NCBI RefSeq assembly: GCF_900101475.1
Contig: NZ_FMZV01000019.1
Location: 25,593 to 89,592 of the forward strand
Origin: Ruegeria marina
GTDB lineage: Bacteria; Pseudomonadota; Alphaproteobacteria; Rhodobacterales; Rhodobacteraceae
DNA length: 64,000 nt
Direction of reading: 5' to 3'
Shown: positions 1 through 8,602 of the stretch, piece after piece
Position numbering within the stretch: the stretch's first letter is position 1
How the letters are laid out: every line of letters begins with the position of its first letter
Translations under genes and position numbers: made by a program
The notes under the pieces: model-generated
Databases searched by the model: none
Seen by the model: the letters and a program-made list of their open reading frames with translations, nothing else
Told to the model about the DNA's origin: nothing

Positions 1-847
1 AAACCGGCTGGTGCATTTCCTGCCCGACGTAGACCCCTATCGCCGCCCCGAAGGCATGAGCATCGAGGCGTTCTGCGATCAGAAGGTCGATGATCTGGAG
101 CAGGCGATCCTGGAACTTGGCCCCGAAAACGTGGGTGCCTTCATCGCCGAACCGATCCTGTGTTCGGGCGGGGTGATCGTGCCTCCGCCAGGGTATCACA
201 AGCGCACTTTGGAAATTTGCAGAAAACACGACGTTCTTTACATTTCCGACGAGGTGGTCACGGGTTTCGGCAGGCTGGGACACTGGTTTGCCTCCGAACC
301 TGTCTTCGACATCGTGCCCGACATGATTACCTGCGCAAAGGGGCTGACTTCGGGCTACCTGCCGCTCGGAGCCTGCATCATTTCGGACAGGGTCATGGAA
401 CAGATGACAGGCCCGGAGGAAGTTCTCTTCTCGAACGGGTACACCTATTCCGCGCACCCGGTCAGTTGCGCGGCCGCGTTGAAGAACATCGAGATCATGG
501 AGCGGGAAAACGTCCTTGGTCATGTGCGCGAGGTCGCACCCTATTTTCAGGAACGCTTGCGCAGCTTCGAAAAGTTCCCGATCGTCGGAGACCTTCGCGG
601 CATGGGCCTGCTGGGCTGTATCGAGGGCAAGGTGACCGAAGGGCGCTCGTCACTGGCGCTGGACAGTGATTTCGGCACGCGCCTGGACACGATCTGCGAG
701 GAAAACGGGTTGCTGCTGCGCCCGCTGATCAACATGGCCGTGTTCTCGCCGCCGCTGATCATCTCGAAGGCGCAGATCGACGCCATGTTCGATATTATCG
801 AGGACGCACTGGAGCAGGTTTCAAGCGAAATGGAGGTCGATGGCTGA
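1..847 (+). CDS. Class III (omega) aminotransferase, 3' part only
   Basis: The reading frame is open from the first bases of the window, so the start lies outside; about 282 residues of a usual 430-460 are visible. The visible part carries the class III fold-type I signature: an acidic 'ISDEVVTGFGR' segment that holds the PLP pyridine nitrogen, followed by 'CAKGLTSGYLPLG' with the Schiff-base lysine. These enzymes move an amino group from a terminal amine (putrescine, beta-alanine, taurine, omega-amino acids) to pyruvate or a similar keto acid. The next gene on the same strand is a polyamine/betaine-type binding protein 132 bp downstream, so transport and deamination of a shared substrate is plausible. 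The exact substrate cannot be read from the sequence. Confidence 0.9.
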   Translation, partial: NRLVHFLPDVDPYRRPEGMSIEAFCDQKVDDLEQAILELGPENVGAFIAEPILCSGGVIVPPPGYHKRTLEICRKHDVLYISDEVVTGFGRLGHWFASEPVFDIVPDMITCAKGLTSGYLPLGACIISDRVMEQMTGPEEVLFSNGYTYSAHPVSCAAALKNIEIMERENVLGHVREVAPYFQERLRSFEKFPIVGDLRGMGLLGCIEGKVTEGRSSLALDSDFGTRLDTICEENGLLLRPLINMAVFSPPLIISKAQIDAMFDIIEDALEQVSSEMEVDG

Positions 848-979
848 CAAGTTTGTACCCTGGTTTCCTTTGCGATGTGCAAAATGCTTGTGCGCTCGGC
901 GCACGGGTTCGTTCGACCGGGATCGCCCGAGCGAGGAAAAACAGAAGGTAACAAGAGAACCAAAACAGGGAGACAATTT

Positions 980-2035
980 ATGAAACACTTCAGAATGGCG
1001 TTGCTGATGTCCGCCAGTCTTGTGGCGGGCGCCGCTTTTGCCGAAGACACGGAACTGGTCGTGTTCGACTGGGCCGGGTACGAAGACCCGGAGTTCTTCG
1101 TGGACTTCACCGAGAAGTACGGCGATGGCCCGACCTTCGCCTTTTTCTCCGACGAGGAAGAGGCCTTCCAGAAACTGCGCGCGGGTTTCAAGGCGGACGC
1201 GGTCCATCCCTGTTCGCAATCGGTGCCGAAATGGATCGAGGCCGGACTCCTCGCTCCGCTCGACACGTCGAAGATTACCGAATGGGACAATCTCGAACCG
1301 GGGTTCCGTGACATCGAGGCTTATTGGAAGGACGGTAAACCCTATTTCGTACCAGTCGACTGGGGTAACACGGCGCTCACCTACAACACCGAGTTGTTGA
1401 AGCCCGAGGACGTTCAGTCGCTCAAGGCCTTTGCGGACCCAAAACATGCCGGACGCGTTTCCATTCCCGACAATGTGGATGACGCCTATGCTCTCGGGTT
1501 TCTGGCGACGGGTGTCCGCGACTGGACCAACGTGACCGACGATCAGGTTCAGGCGGCCTCCGATTTCCTCCGTCAGGTTCACCAGAACATGCGCGCCTAT
1601 TGGACCGACGGCGCCTCTCTGGCCCAGATGATGCAGAGCGGTGAGGTTTATCTGGCCTGGGCGTGGAACGAAACCTTCTCGACCATGAGCGCCGAGGGCC
1701 ATCCCATAGCAATGAAGCGCGACACGGACGAAGGATCGTCGAGTTGGGTGTGCGGATATTCGAAACTGGTCGACGCGCCGGGCAGCGAAGACAAGTTCTA
1801 CGATTTCGTGAACGCGTGGCTGGCACCGCGCACCGCCGACTACATCGTTTCAGCCTGGGGCTATGGCCATTCCAACGCGGCGGCCATGAGCCAGATGAGC
1901 GCCGAAGATCTGGCGGCCGTAGGTCTCGATACCTCTGAAAACCTGCGTGCGGGAACCTTGTGGCAGGCACCGACAAGTTCGCAACTGCGCGAGAAACTGA
2001 TCGCCGATTTCGAGAAGATCAAGGCCGGGTTCTGA
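980..2035 (+). CDS. ABC transporter periplasmic substrate-binding protein (PotD/PotF-like)
   Basis: The start is the ATG at 980, preceded 8 nt upstream by GGGAG; a longer open frame reaching upstream lacks a ribosome site. The 351-residue product begins with a Sec signal peptide (basic 'MKHFR', hydrophobic core, cleavage after Ala21), followed by 'LVVFDWAGY', a typical mature N-terminus of the spermidine/putrescine-binding family. It should deliver an organic cation to an inner-membrane importer. The facing minus-strand operon (3358-6163) encodes two permeases and an ATPase but no binding protein, so this protein is inferred to be the missing component. It ends at a strong shared terminator. 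Confidence 0.88.
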   Translation: MKHFRMALLMSASLVAGAAFAEDTELVVFDWAGYEDPEFFVDFTEKYGDGPTFAFFSDEEEAFQKLRAGFKADAVHPCSQSVPKWIEAGLLAPLDTSKITEWDNLEPGFRDIEAYWKDGKPYFVPVDWGNTALTYNTELLKPEDVQSLKAFADPKHAGRVSIPDNVDDAYALGFLATGVRDWTNVTDDQVQAASDFLRQVHQNMRAYWTDGASLAQMMQSGEVYLAWAWNETFSTMSAEGHPIAMKRDTDEGSSSWVCGYSKLVDAPGSEDKFYDFVNAWLAPRTADYIVSAWGYGHSNAAAMSQMSAEDLAAVGLDTSENLRAGTLWQAPTSSQLREKLIADFEKIKAGF

Positions 2036-2054
2036 CCCCCTCCAAGGCAGGATG

Positions 2055-2083
2055 AAGCCGCCCGGAGGTGTTCCGGGCGGCTT
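2055..2083. terminator. Bidirectional intrinsic terminator between convergent operons
   Basis: A perfect 12-bp inverted repeat (AAGCCGCCCGGA at 2055-2066, its complement at 2072-2083) encloses a 5-nt loop. On the plus strand it is followed by TTGTTT. It sits between the stop of the binding-protein gene (2035) and the stop of the minus-strand Rieske gene (2087), so it can serve both. Confidence 0.85.
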
Positions 2084-2086
2084 GTT

Positions 2087-3313
2087 TCATGCGATCGTGC
2101 GCAGGTAGGATTCGACGAACCACCGGGTATGGCTTTCCATTGGTGAAAAGGGTCCGGGTTCGTAGAACCGCGAGTTCACCCCTTCCTGGTTCTTTTCGAT
2201 GATCAGCTTGTCGCTTTCGGTGGTCACGTCCCAAAGCCAGGTCAATCTGTCCTTGTCATAGTCGCGGCCCTCGACCGCATCCTCGTGCACCAGCCAGATG
2301 ATCTCCTGGATCGAATTGTCCTTGTCCACGGGAATGAAGCGATAAATGACGGCGTGATCGGAATAGACAAGCATCGGGTTCAGGATGCCCACATAGATGT
2401 CCGACGCGGCACTGTCCCAACCGCTGAGGTCGCCCAGAAGAGGGGCAAGTGGCTTGCCGTCTTCGCTGCCGGTCTCGTAGCCATCGAACAGGGCATAGCG
2501 TCGATAGTAGATGTCTATCGCCCCCTTCGGTTTGTTCGGGCCGGTGGCATCTAGCCGGTCCGCCGGCGCCCCTGTGCCCGCAGCCCTGGCGCCAACCTTG
2601 GCGTTCAGCGGTTCATAAAGCCGCTCGGGCAGATGGATCACATGGCTGCGCGAAAACTCGGGATGGGCGGCGGTGCAATGGTAGCACTCGTTGTAATTCT
2701 CGACGAGCAGCTTCCAGTTTGCCGCCACCGGATAGGAAGTTCGCGCCGCTATCCTGGTTCGGACCAGACCGAAGGGCGCAACCATCGGTTCCAGCATTGT
2801 ACGGGCGGTCGAGAAATCCTCGGGCCTATCCGAGAAGCACACGTAGATCAGCCCGTGGAACACTTCGATGGCGAACCGTTTCAGGCCCAGACTGTTCTTG
2901 TCCGTGTCGGCACCCATCAGGCGGGCTGAAAACAGGCTGCCGTCCAGATTGTAGACCCAGGCGTGGTAAGGGCACGAAAATCGGCTGACATTGCCGCGCG
3001 GTTCCAGGCAAACGCGCGATCCGCGATGGCGGCAGACGTTTGCAAGCGCGTGAAAAGCACCTTCGCGATTGCGTACAACGATCACGCTTTCGCCCAGAAG
3101 TTCGAACAAAAGATAGTCGCCGGGTTCGGGCAATTCGCTGACATGACCAACAAGGTGCCATTCCTTCAGGAACACGCGGTCGACATCGCGCTGAAATACG
3201 GCCTCGGACGTATAGAACGGCTGGGCCAGCGCATATCCTCGTTTGTACCCCGCGATCAGTTCGGAGATTTCGTCCTGCCACGGAGTAGGATGCAGTGTAG
3301 GTTTTCCAGTCAT
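2087..3313 (-). CDS. Rieske non-heme iron oxygenase alpha subunit (GbcA/stachydrine demethylase-like)
   Basis: A 408-residue ring-hydroxylating-type oxygenase subunit. The Rieske [2Fe-2S] ligands are visible as Cys94/His96 ('CRHRGS') and Cys114/His117 ('CPYHAW'). The mononuclear iron site has the form 'NECYHCTAAHP' with His212 and His217. The 'ENYNECYHC' spelling resembles quaternary-amine demethylases (glycine betaine and stachydrine oxygenases) more than aromatic dioxygenases, so N-demethylation is a reasonable inference. The start at 3313 follows a strong AGGAGG. It is the last gene of a minus-strand operon with an ABC importer and a second Rieske protein. No reductase or ferredoxin partner is seen here, so electrons must come from elsewhere. 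Confidence 0.87.
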   Translation of the reverse strand: MTGKPTLHPTPWQDEISELIAGYKRGYALAQPFYTSEAVFQRDVDRVFLKEWHLVGHVSELPEPGDYLLFELLGESVIVVRNREGAFHALANVCRHRGSRVCLEPRGNVSRFSCPYHAWVYNLDGSLFSARLMGADTDKNSLGLKRFAIEVFHGLIYVCFSDRPEDFSTARTMLEPMVAPFGLVRTRIAARTSYPVAANWKLLVENYNECYHCTAAHPEFSRSHVIHLPERLYEPLNAKVGARAAGTGAPADRLDATGPNKPKGAIDIYYRRYALFDGYETGSEDGKPLAPLLGDLSGWDSAASDIYVGILNPMLVYSDHAVIYRFIPVDKDNSIQEIIWLVHEDAVEGRDYDKDRLTWLWDVTTESDKLIIEKNQEGVNSRFYEPGPFSPMESHTRWFVESYLRTIA

Positions 3314-3357
3314 GCGGAACCTCCTTTTTAGCCGGACGTCGGAAAGGGATCTTCGCC

Positions 3358-4470
3358 TCAGCGAAACAAGATTATCGAATCCGTTGCGAAACCGACGCGC
3401 GCGATCTCGCCCGGGCGCAGTACGGCGCGCCCGGCCGTGTTGCGCATGGAGATGGTGACTGGCTCCTCGAGGCCGATCAACCTGACCGCATAGTAGGTCA
3501 TGTCGCCGTAATAGGAGGTTTCGACCACTTCTCCTTCGATGATGCGCTCGGCTGTGGTGGCGCTGTCGATCAGAATGGTCATCATTTCGGGTCGCACGCC
3601 GACACGGTGGATATCCTCGGGCTTCATTCCTTCCGGCAGGCCAGCACGCGGAATGTCGATCCTTCCCAATGCCTGAACGTCGAGTGACACTTGGTTTTCA
3701 TCCGACCCGGAAACCTGGGCACCAAGAAAGTTCATCACCCCGATAAAGGAGGCAACCCGCTGGTTGACGGGACGCCGGTAGAGGTCTTCGGGTGTGGCGA
3801 GCTGTTCGATCTGCCCATCGAACATCACTGCGATGCGGTCGGACATGATCAACGCTTCCTCCTGGTCGTGGGTCACGAGAATGAAGGTGATCCCGACAGA
3901 ACGCTGCAATTGGCGCAGTTCCAGCTGCATCTGGTCGCGCAGTTTCTTGTCGAGCGCTGACAACGGCTCGTCCAGCAGAACAACCTTGGGCTTCATGATC
4001 AGGGCACGGGCCAGCGCGACGCGCTGACGCTGACCGCCCGACAAGGTGTGCGCCGCGCGCGGGCCGTAACCGCCAAGATCGACCATCTCCAGCGCCTGTT
4101 CCACCTCTCGCCTGTATTCGGCCTTTGGCAGGCGGCGTTTCTTCAGCCCGTAGCCCACGTTGTCGGCGACGCTGAGATGCGGGAAGATCGCGTAACTCTG
4201 GAAGACCATGTTGGTTGGCCGATGATTGGCGGCGATCCCGGCCATGGGTTTGCCATCGATCGCGATGGTTCCGGTCGTAGGTTCGTCAAACCCCGCGATC
4301 ATGCGCAAAAGGGTCGTCTTGCCGCAGCCCGAAGGGCCCAGCAGCGAAAAGAACTCACCTTCCCGGATATTCGCGGTGATCCCCTTGAGCGCTTGTACCG
4401 CACCAAAGCTCTTGGTGACGGCATTCAGCGCGATGATCGTTCGGGCCTGAGGGTTTTCGGTGTCGCGCAT
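3358..4470 (-). CDS. ABC transporter ATP-binding protein (PotA-like)
   Basis: The 370-residue protein has Walker A 'GPSGCGKTT' near residues 45-53, the signature 'LSGGQRQRVALARAL' near 143-157, Walker B 'VVLLDEPLSALD' and the switch histidine in 'LVTHDQEEA'. The C-terminal third resembles a TOBE domain. These are features of the spermidine/putrescine and related cation importers. It should dimerise on the cytoplasmic face and power the two permeases encoded just upstream in the same operon. The start is 3 nt after the permease stop, indicating tight co-translation. Confidence 0.93.
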   Translation of the reverse strand: MRDTENPQARTIIALNAVTKSFGAVQALKGITANIREGEFFSLLGPSGCGKTTLLRMIAGFDEPTTGTIAIDGKPMAGIAANHRPTNMVFQSYAIFPHLSVADNVGYGLKKRRLPKAEYRREVEQALEMVDLGGYGPRAAHTLSGGQRQRVALARALIMKPKVVLLDEPLSALDKKLRDQMQLELRQLQRSVGITFILVTHDQEEALIMSDRIAVMFDGQIEQLATPEDLYRRPVNQRVASFIGVMNFLGAQVSGSDENQVSLDVQALGRIDIPRAGLPEGMKPEDIHRVGVRPEMMTILIDSATTAERIIEGEVVETSYYGDMTYYAVRLIGLEEPVTISMRNTAGRAVLRPGEIARVGFATDSIILFR

Positions 4471-4472
4471 GT

Positions 4473-5300
4473 TCAGACAAGCCCTTCGGTTGTGGAGGCA
4501 TCGAGACCGCGGCGCGTGGCTGAACGGCGGCGGAAGATTTCGGCCAGGATCAGCAAGGCAACGGTCAGGCCCAGAAGTATGGTTCCGAGAGCCATGATGC
4601 TGGGCAGTTTCGCCGGAAAGCGCATCTGGCTCCAGATGTAGACAGGCAGGGTGACATCGGTTCCGGTCAGGAAAAAGGCGATGATGAACTCGTCCAGCGA
4701 GATCGTGAAGGTAATCAGAAGACTCGAGATCACCCCTGGTAGCACCAGCGGAAAAGTCACGCGGCGAAAGGTGCCCCAGCGTGTTTCACCAAGATCAAAG
4801 GAGGCTTCCTCCATGCTGGGATCCAGGCCCCTGAAGGCGGAACCGAGAACCGCTATGGAGAAGGGCGTGCAGATCAGCACATGCCCCAGGACGACGGTCC
4901 AGAGAGACAGGCTCAGACCCAGCTGTATCAGCACGATCAGCAGGGCCACCGCGATGATGATCTCGGGCAGCACCAAGGGTAGCATGATCAGACCCATGAT
5001 GCCGCGCTCCAGGGGGAAAGAATAGCGTGCCACTGCGCGGGCCGCAAAAAGCCCAAGGACGGTGCTGATCGTTGCGGCGGACACTGCGACCAGCAAACTG
5101 TTCCTGACCGCGCTGTGCAGCGCGTCGGTCGTCCAGAGAACCCCGAACCATTCGGTCGTGAAGCCGCTCAGCGGAAAGGCGATGATGGTTGAACTGTTGA
5201 AGGCAAAGATCGGCAGAAGCACGACCGGGGCATAAAGAAACACCATGTAGACGACGGCGTAGGTGTTCAGCCAGTTCAATTTGTTCCGACGGTTCGACAT
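4473..5300 (-). CDS. ABC transporter permease (PotC-like)
   Basis: A 275-residue inner-membrane permease with about six hydrophobic segments, the first near residues 12-34. The coupling-helix EAA motif ('EEASFDLGETRWGTFRRVTFPLVLPG') is seen in the second half. This is the shorter permease type that pairs with PotB in polyamine/betaine importers. It starts 3 nt after the preceding permease stop and is followed directly by the ATPase. Confidence 0.92.
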   Translation of the reverse strand: MSNRRNKLNWLNTYAVVYMVFLYAPVVLLPIFAFNSSTIIAFPLSGFTTEWFGVLWTTDALHSAVRNSLLVAVSAATISTVLGLFAARAVARYSFPLERGIMGLIMLPLVLPEIIIAVALLIVLIQLGLSLSLWTVVLGHVLICTPFSIAVLGSAFRGLDPSMEEASFDLGETRWGTFRRVTFPLVLPGVISSLLITFTISLDEFIIAFFLTGTDVTLPVYIWSQMRFPAKLPSIMALGTILLGLTVALLILAEIFRRRSATRRGLDASTTEGLV

Positions 5301-5302
5301 GG

Positions 5303-6163
5303 TCAGTCCGCGCCTCCGCGCCCGATCTTGCGTGTCGCAAAGAAGATCATCAGGCTGAGGCCGCCGACGATGAACATCGAAGATACCGCGAGCGCCGCGC
5401 CCAGCGGTGCGTTGTTGGCCTTGCCGAACTGAACCTGGATCATGTTCGAGATCATCAGCCCTTCGGTTCCGCCGACCAGACGCGGGGTGATGTAATCGCC
5501 GACGGTCGGGATAAGGACGATGATCGTGGCCGCGACAACACCGGGCATCGCCAGCGGCAATGTCACCCGAAAGAAACTGCGCACAGGCCCGTCGCCCAGG
5601 TCCTTGGCCGCTTCGAGCAGCGATCGGTCGATCCGTTCGAGCGCCACGAAGATCGGCAGGATCGCAAATGGCGCCCAGGCATGGGCCAACGTTATGACCA
5701 CCGCATTGGCGTTATAGAGGATGAAAGACAGCGGCTCGTCGATCAGGCCGAGGCCCAGCAGCGCCGAGTTCAGAACGCCGTTGTACCCTAGGATCACCTT
5801 CCACAGGAAAACCCGCAGCAGATAGCTGGTCCAGAACGGAACCGTGATCAGGAAAAGCCAGAGCGCCTTGTGGTTTCGGACGTGGAAAGAGACATAATAC
5901 GCGATGGGAAAGGCCAGGACGACGGTAGCAACCGTAACGACCACCGATATTCTGAGCGACCGCAGCATCAGTTCTCGATACAGCGGATCGGTCCAGGCCT
6001 CGCGGTAGTTGGCAAGCGTGAAGGTCGTATCGAGATCCAGGTAGTTCTGGGTCCAGAAGCTGAACGTCACGACCATCGCCAGCGGCGCAGCCAGAAGCAG
6101 CACTGCATATGTAAACGGCGGGCCGATCAGTATCAGGCCTTGCCTTTGGTCTCGGTCGATCAG
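5303..6163 (-). CDS. ABC transporter permease (PotB-like), probable CTG start
   Basis: A permease with six predicted membrane segments and the EAA motif 'EAAKDLGDGPVRSFFRVTLPLAMPG'. The first ATG/GTG/TTG in frame is a GTG at 6103, but starting there would cut the first transmembrane helix: the frame upstream reads 'QGLILIGPPFTYAVLLLAAP', which completes the usual PotB N-terminal helix. No ATG, GTG or TTG lies between 6104 and the preceding gene's stop at 6232. A CTG at 6163 is preceded 8 nt upstream by GGGAG, giving 286 residues starting just before 'IDRDQRQG'. I therefore prefer the non-canonical CTG. Function: the membrane channel half of the importer with the next gene. Confidence 0.85.
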   Translation of the reverse strand: MIDRDQRQGLILIGPPFTYAVLLLAAPLAMVVTFSFWTQNYLDLDTTFTLANYREAWTDPLYRELMLRSLRISVVVTVATVVLAFPIAYYVSFHVRNHKALWLFLITVPFWTSYLLRVFLWKVILGYNGVLNSALLGLGLIDEPLSFILYNANAVVITLAHAWAPFAILPIFVALERIDRSLLEAAKDLGDGPVRSFFRVTLPLAMPGVVAATIIVLIPTVGDYITPRLVGGTEGLMISNMIQVQFGKANNAPLGAALAVSSMFIVGGLSLMIFFATRKIGRGGAD

Positions 6164-6231
6164 TTGTGCAACTCCCAGTTTGTCGGTCCGGCATTTTTCG
6201 GTGCGCGGTTCCGACAGGTTATCCTGTTTAC

Positions 6232-7464
6232 TCAGGTCGGCAATTCCCCGGATTTTCCGGCTTCCTTTCGCAATGCGTCGTTGCGTTGTTTCAATGTTCC
6301 GGGTTCCGGTTCGTCTTCCTTCAGGATGGGAAAGACCTGTCGCAACTGGTCGTGGTAGCTCATGACCCCGATTTCCAGGTCGGACAGAATTACGCCGTCA
6401 TAGACGGATGAAAACGCTGCCTCCCAGGTCCATTTGGTCAGCATCTCGTCCTCGCGAGAGGTGATGCGGTCGATACGACTGGACAGGTAGCGCGCCGCAC
6501 GCATTCTGCGGCCTTCGTCGGGATGGCGGTACACGGCACCCCGCTGGATGGTGCGGCCGACCTCGACCGGGATTTCCTGGTAGAAATAGATCGAGTCAGG
6601 ATAAAGACCGAAAACGAAATTCGGGAACACGCCGATGTAAAGCCATGCCCGCTTGTGATCGGTGTCGAGATCAGCAACATCGGGCAGGATCTTTTTGTAG
6701 TTCCGGACGCTCCAAAGACGCCCGTCGCCCGCCCGGAACTTCGAAAAGGAACGTGATGTCCCGTCGCGGAATGGTTCGTCGAAGTAATTCCGTCCGAACA
6801 GATCGTCCAACCCCGGATGCGCCATCGGAACGTGATAGCCCTCATTGTCCACGTCGCGAATGCATTTCCAATTCACCTCGACCTCGGTCGACCAGACGCC
6901 GTTGCTGTCGGGCACCATCCGGTCCATTCCGTATTGCGCCAGTTCCTTGTCCCAGCGCCTCAGAAGATGGGAGACCGAAGGCTGAGGGCCGGGTTGAAAG
7001 CGGACAAATACAAACCCGTTCCAGATTTCCGATTCCAGCGGTTTCAGACCCCATTCCACCGGATCGAGATCGGGCAGGCTGTCGGGCTGGGCGGGGCTTC
7101 TGAGAGTGCCGTCCAGATTGTAGACCCAGCCGTGAAACGGACACACGATGGAATTCCGGCAATTTCCCTGTTCGGCACCCAAAACCCGGCTGCCGCGGTG
7201 GCGGCACAGGTTGTGGAACGCGCGAACGGCTCCTTCGGAATCGCGAACAATCAGGGCGCGGTCGCCGACGATGTCGCAGGTGAAGAAGTCGCCGGGTCCT
7301 GGAATGTCATTGACATGGCAGATGACCTGCCAATGCCGGCGAAACAGGTCTTCTTTCTCTTGCTCAAGCAGGTCCTGACTGAAGTAGCCCCATGCCGGCA
7401 GACCGCTGCGGTCACGGTCGTTTTCCACGCTTTTCGCTTGGCTTCCGGTGCGCCTGGTGGTCAT
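6232..7464 (-). CDS. Second Rieske non-heme iron oxygenase alpha subunit
   Basis: About 410 residues. Counting from an alternative TTG at 7476, the Rieske ligands are Cys91/His93 ('CRHRGS') and Cys112/His115 ('CPFHGW'), and the catalytic iron ligands His215 and His220 lie in 'DNEGYHVPMAH'. The active-site spelling differs clearly from the other Rieske gene (2087-3313), so this is not a recent duplicate and probably acts on a different substrate or step. The ATG at 7464 is preferred because purine-rich bases precede it; the TTG four codons upstream has none. It is the first gene of the minus-strand operon that continues into the ABC transporter. No reductase partner is nearby. Confidence 0.86.
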   Translation of the reverse strand: MTTRRTGSQAKSVENDRDRSGLPAWGYFSQDLLEQEKEDLFRRHWQVICHVNDIPGPGDFFTCDIVGDRALIVRDSEGAVRAFHNLCRHRGSRVLGAEQGNCRNSIVCPFHGWVYNLDGTLRSPAQPDSLPDLDPVEWGLKPLESEIWNGFVFVRFQPGPQPSVSHLLRRWDKELAQYGMDRMVPDSNGVWSTEVEVNWKCIRDVDNEGYHVPMAHPGLDDLFGRNYFDEPFRDGTSRSFSKFRAGDGRLWSVRNYKKILPDVADLDTDHKRAWLYIGVFPNFVFGLYPDSIYFYQEIPVEVGRTIQRGAVYRHPDEGRRMRAARYLSSRIDRITSREDEMLTKWTWEAAFSSVYDGVILSDLEIGVMSYHDQLRQVFPILKEDEPEPGTLKQRNDALRKEAGKSGELPT

Positions 7465-7595
7465 GTCCTTGTCCAATATTTTTTTGAGCGGTTAAATAAA
7501 TTTTAGTCCAGACTCCATTTTCAGGCAAGCCAAAAGCTGGCATCAAGAAATGGAAAGCGGCTAGCATTGCCTTAAAACCAGCGAAGGACGGCGAG
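7465..7595. promoter_or_regulatory. Divergent promoter region between Rieske/ABC operon and methyltransferase
   Basis: A 131-bp intergenic stretch, conspicuously AT-rich around 7480-7505, lies between divergent genes and should hold both promoters. I see no confident operator palindrome and no regulator gene beside it. Confidence 0.5.
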
Positions 7596-8390
7596 ATGGC
7601 GCAAACAGCGGCAGATGCGGAAAACCCGGACTATGATGCGCACGCGATTGAATTTCTCGAACTTTTATGGGGCAAGGGCCATCTGTCTCCGGGCGGTACG
7701 GATGAGGTGGACCGGATCGTTTCCGGTATCGACTTCACCGGGTTGCGGGTGCTCGACATCGGATGCGGTTCTGGCGGCAACGTCCTGCATCTTGCGCGGA
7801 CCAGGCCACTTGCGTCGATCGTCGGCTTCGATGTCGAAGCTCCGGTGGTCGCAGTCGCGTCTCGCCGCGCCGAAAAAGATGGGCTGGCCGAGCGGGTGAG
7901 TTTCGTCAGGGCCGATCCCGGCCCTTTACCCTTTGCCGAAGAAGCCTTCGACCTGGTCTTTTCCAAGGATTCGTTGTTGCACGTCCCGGACAAGGACGCT
8001 CTGGCTGCGGAATTGTTCCGCATCCTGGCTCCTGGCGGTCAGGTTGCTGTTGGCGATTGGATGATCGGGCACGATGGTCCGATGTCAGCGGACATGGCGG
8101 CCTATGTCGCCGCCGAGGATCTGGGATTCGCAATGGGATCGCCCGAGCGTTATCGCTCTGCGATGGAAAAGGCCGGTTTCCGGGAGGTGAAAGTCGTATC
8201 GCGGAACCGCTGGTACCTGGAGCGGGCGCAAAACGAGTTGGCTGACCTGAAAGACCGCAGATATCAAGAGTTCTGCGCCGCATGCGGCAAAGATTACATA
8301 GACTACCAGATAAACACCTGGACTCTGATGGTCCGCGTTCTGGAAACCGGTGAACATTGTCCTTCGCATCTGTTCGCGAGAAAACCGTGA
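7596..8390 (+). CDS. SAM-dependent methyltransferase, phosphoethanolamine N-methyltransferase-like
   Basis: A 264-residue class I methyltransferase with SAM-binding motif I 'VLDIGCGSGG' at residues 52-61, an acidic loop 'GFDVEAP', and 'VFSKDSLLHVPDKDAL' followed by 'LAPGGQVAVGDW'. The 'SKDSLLHVPDK' and C-terminal 'YIDYQINTW' stretches recall the phosphoethanolamine/phosphomethylethanolamine N-methyltransferase family, which makes phosphocholine precursors. It could also be a glycine or sarcosine methyltransferase relative. It is divergent from the Rieske/ABC operon, which is consistent with a role in methylated-amine metabolism, but the substrate is an inference. The start follows GGCGAG. Confidence 0.72.
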   Translation: MAQTAADAENPDYDAHAIEFLELLWGKGHLSPGGTDEVDRIVSGIDFTGLRVLDIGCGSGGNVLHLARTRPLASIVGFDVEAPVVAVASRRAEKDGLAERVSFVRADPGPLPFAEEAFDLVFSKDSLLHVPDKDALAAELFRILAPGGQVAVGDWMIGHDGPMSADMAAYVAAEDLGFAMGSPERYRSAMEKAGFREVKVVSRNRWYLERAQNELADLKDRRYQEFCAACGKDYIDYQINTWTLMVRVLETGEHCPSHLFARKP

Positions 8391-8602
8391 TGAGTTTTCC
8401 CGGTAGCGCAGGTTGGTTCGATCCTGATGCGCTCGCTGCCCTCAACAGGATTTTGGCGCGGCCCGACTGTCTTGGGGCGAACTGAATGGAGACCTACGCC
8501 ATAGTCGAAGACGCCGTATGTGCAGCTTTCCGCCACGCGATGTCGCCACCGGAATACGACCTGTGTCTGCGATTTGTGCCGGTCACTGGCGGGCTTCGAT
8601 GA
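8390..8602 (+). other. Possible gene relic: two short in-frame ORFs in tandem
   Basis: Immediately overlapping the methyltransferase stop, an ATG at 8390 opens a 31-codon ORF ending at 8485. An ATG at 8486 continues in the same frame for 38 codons to 8602, running into the 3' end of the opposite kinase gene. The two parts read like one short protein split by a TGA stop. I recognise no family. It may be chance coding or a decayed gene end. Confidence 0.2.
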
